Origin: Oxyruncus cristatus
Taxonomy: Eukaryota; Chordata; Aves; Passeriformes; Cotingidae
Direction of reading: 5' to 3'
DNA: 64,000 nucleotides
NCBI GenBank assembly: GCA_013399855.1
Contig: VXAY01002056.1
Coordinates: forward strand, 638,707-702,706
The translations under genes were made by a program, and so were the position numbers. Below the pieces are notes generated by a model. The model had not been told where the DNA came from. It saw only the letters and a program-made list of their open reading frames with translations, and searched no databases. The first letter of the stretch is position 1. The number at the start of each line of letters is the position of its first letter. Below, piece by piece: positions 63,590 through 64,000 of the stretch.

Positions 63590-64000
63590 GCTGACAGGCT
63601 CTGGGAACAGGCCTCCGAGAGCTCTGTGCCCACCGCCGGGACAGGCCGGGCGCCGCCGGGAGCTGCACCCCCCGCCCGGGGCCCGCTGCCGGTGCAGGGA
63701 GCGCACCCCGCCCCGGAAAGGCATCCCTCCGTCACCGAGCGCCGGGCAGCTGGGGCAAAACACATGGAGAGAACTGCAAGGGTTACGCTGGCCGGACCCA
63801 CGGGCGAAGTTTTCAATGCTTCAGCTTTCGGGTTCCACGGCAAAGTCGGGAGCCGGCTAAACAACCACGCGCCCCTCACCGGCACGCCCCCCTCCCGGCC
63901 CCTCTCAGCCCCGAGCCCACCGACCGTGCAGCTGCCAAGACCTGCCTCAGCCCGGACCTCCGAGACACCAGCGGGGGTCCGTGTCCGCCGCGGGCCGCCG
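63590..64000 (-). promoter_or_regulatory. TMOD3: CpG island, inferred TMOD3 promoter and first exon
   Basis: High G+C and dense CpG up to the window edge, so its right limit is unknown. It is the only island upstream of TMOD3 coding exons. A minus-strand donor CCG|GTGAGG (exon end at 63880) could close an untranslated first exon. No TATA box was identified. Confidence 0.6.

Larger units (their letters stand above)
58090..63880 (-). other. TMOD3: TMOD3 5' intron region (untranslated leader)
   Basis: About 5.8 kb between the inferred promoter exon and the first coding exon. It has no coding exon. It holds the candidate leader exon at 58708-58761, a cluster of TAATTA motifs near 60.46-60.57 kb, an A-run at 60657-60668 and a short direct duplication near 62.25-62.29 kb. 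Confidence 0.6.

Overview
This is a 64 kb piece of vertebrate nuclear DNA, most likely from a bird. Genes are split by GT-AG introns, CpG islands stand out from a CpG-poor background, and the only interspersed repeats I can name are 3' ends of CR1 LINEs (about 1.81, 24.9-25.27 and 52.98-53.03 kb). The genes are compact: LEO1 coding span is about 10 kb and TMOD3 about 16 kb (about 22 kb with its inferred promoter). No bacterial, viral or CRISPR-like content was seen.

Two protein-coding genes are supported exon by exon, both on the minus strand and head to tail. TMOD3 (tropomodulin-3, caps actin pointed ends) reads from a CpG island at the right edge (about 63.6-64 kb) to its stop at 42.41 kb, followed by a roughly 3 kb 3' UTR ending at a strong poly(A) site near 39.39 kb. 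LEO1 (a subunit of the PAF1 transcription elongation complex) starts only about 0.4-0.5 kb further on, in a CpG island at 38.64-39.26 kb, and ends at 29.08 kb. I joined 12 LEO1 coding exons (656 codons) and 9 TMOD3 coding exons (351 codons); every junction keeps frame and every intron is GT-AG.

The left part (1-28.4 kb) has no coding exon I can recognise. It does hold one clear CpG island at 22.14-22.50 kb with a good splice donor on the minus strand. From gene order in other vertebrates (MAPK6 lies beyond LEO1), this may be the promoter and untranslated first exon of MAPK6, with 1-22.2 kb as its first intron. That is an inference, since no MAPK6 coding exon is in the window.

The genes have no direct functional link; they are a housekeeping chromatin/transcription factor and a cytoskeletal factor in conserved synteny. 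Points worth a second look are the tandem TMOD3-LEO1 orientation, the orphan CpG island, a perfect 24-bp palindrome in a TMOD3 intron, a predicted extra untranslated TMOD3 leader exon, an in-frame tandem splice acceptor in LEO1, the LEO1 coding repeat array, and an assembly gap in LEO1 intron 1. I found no undescribed biological system.
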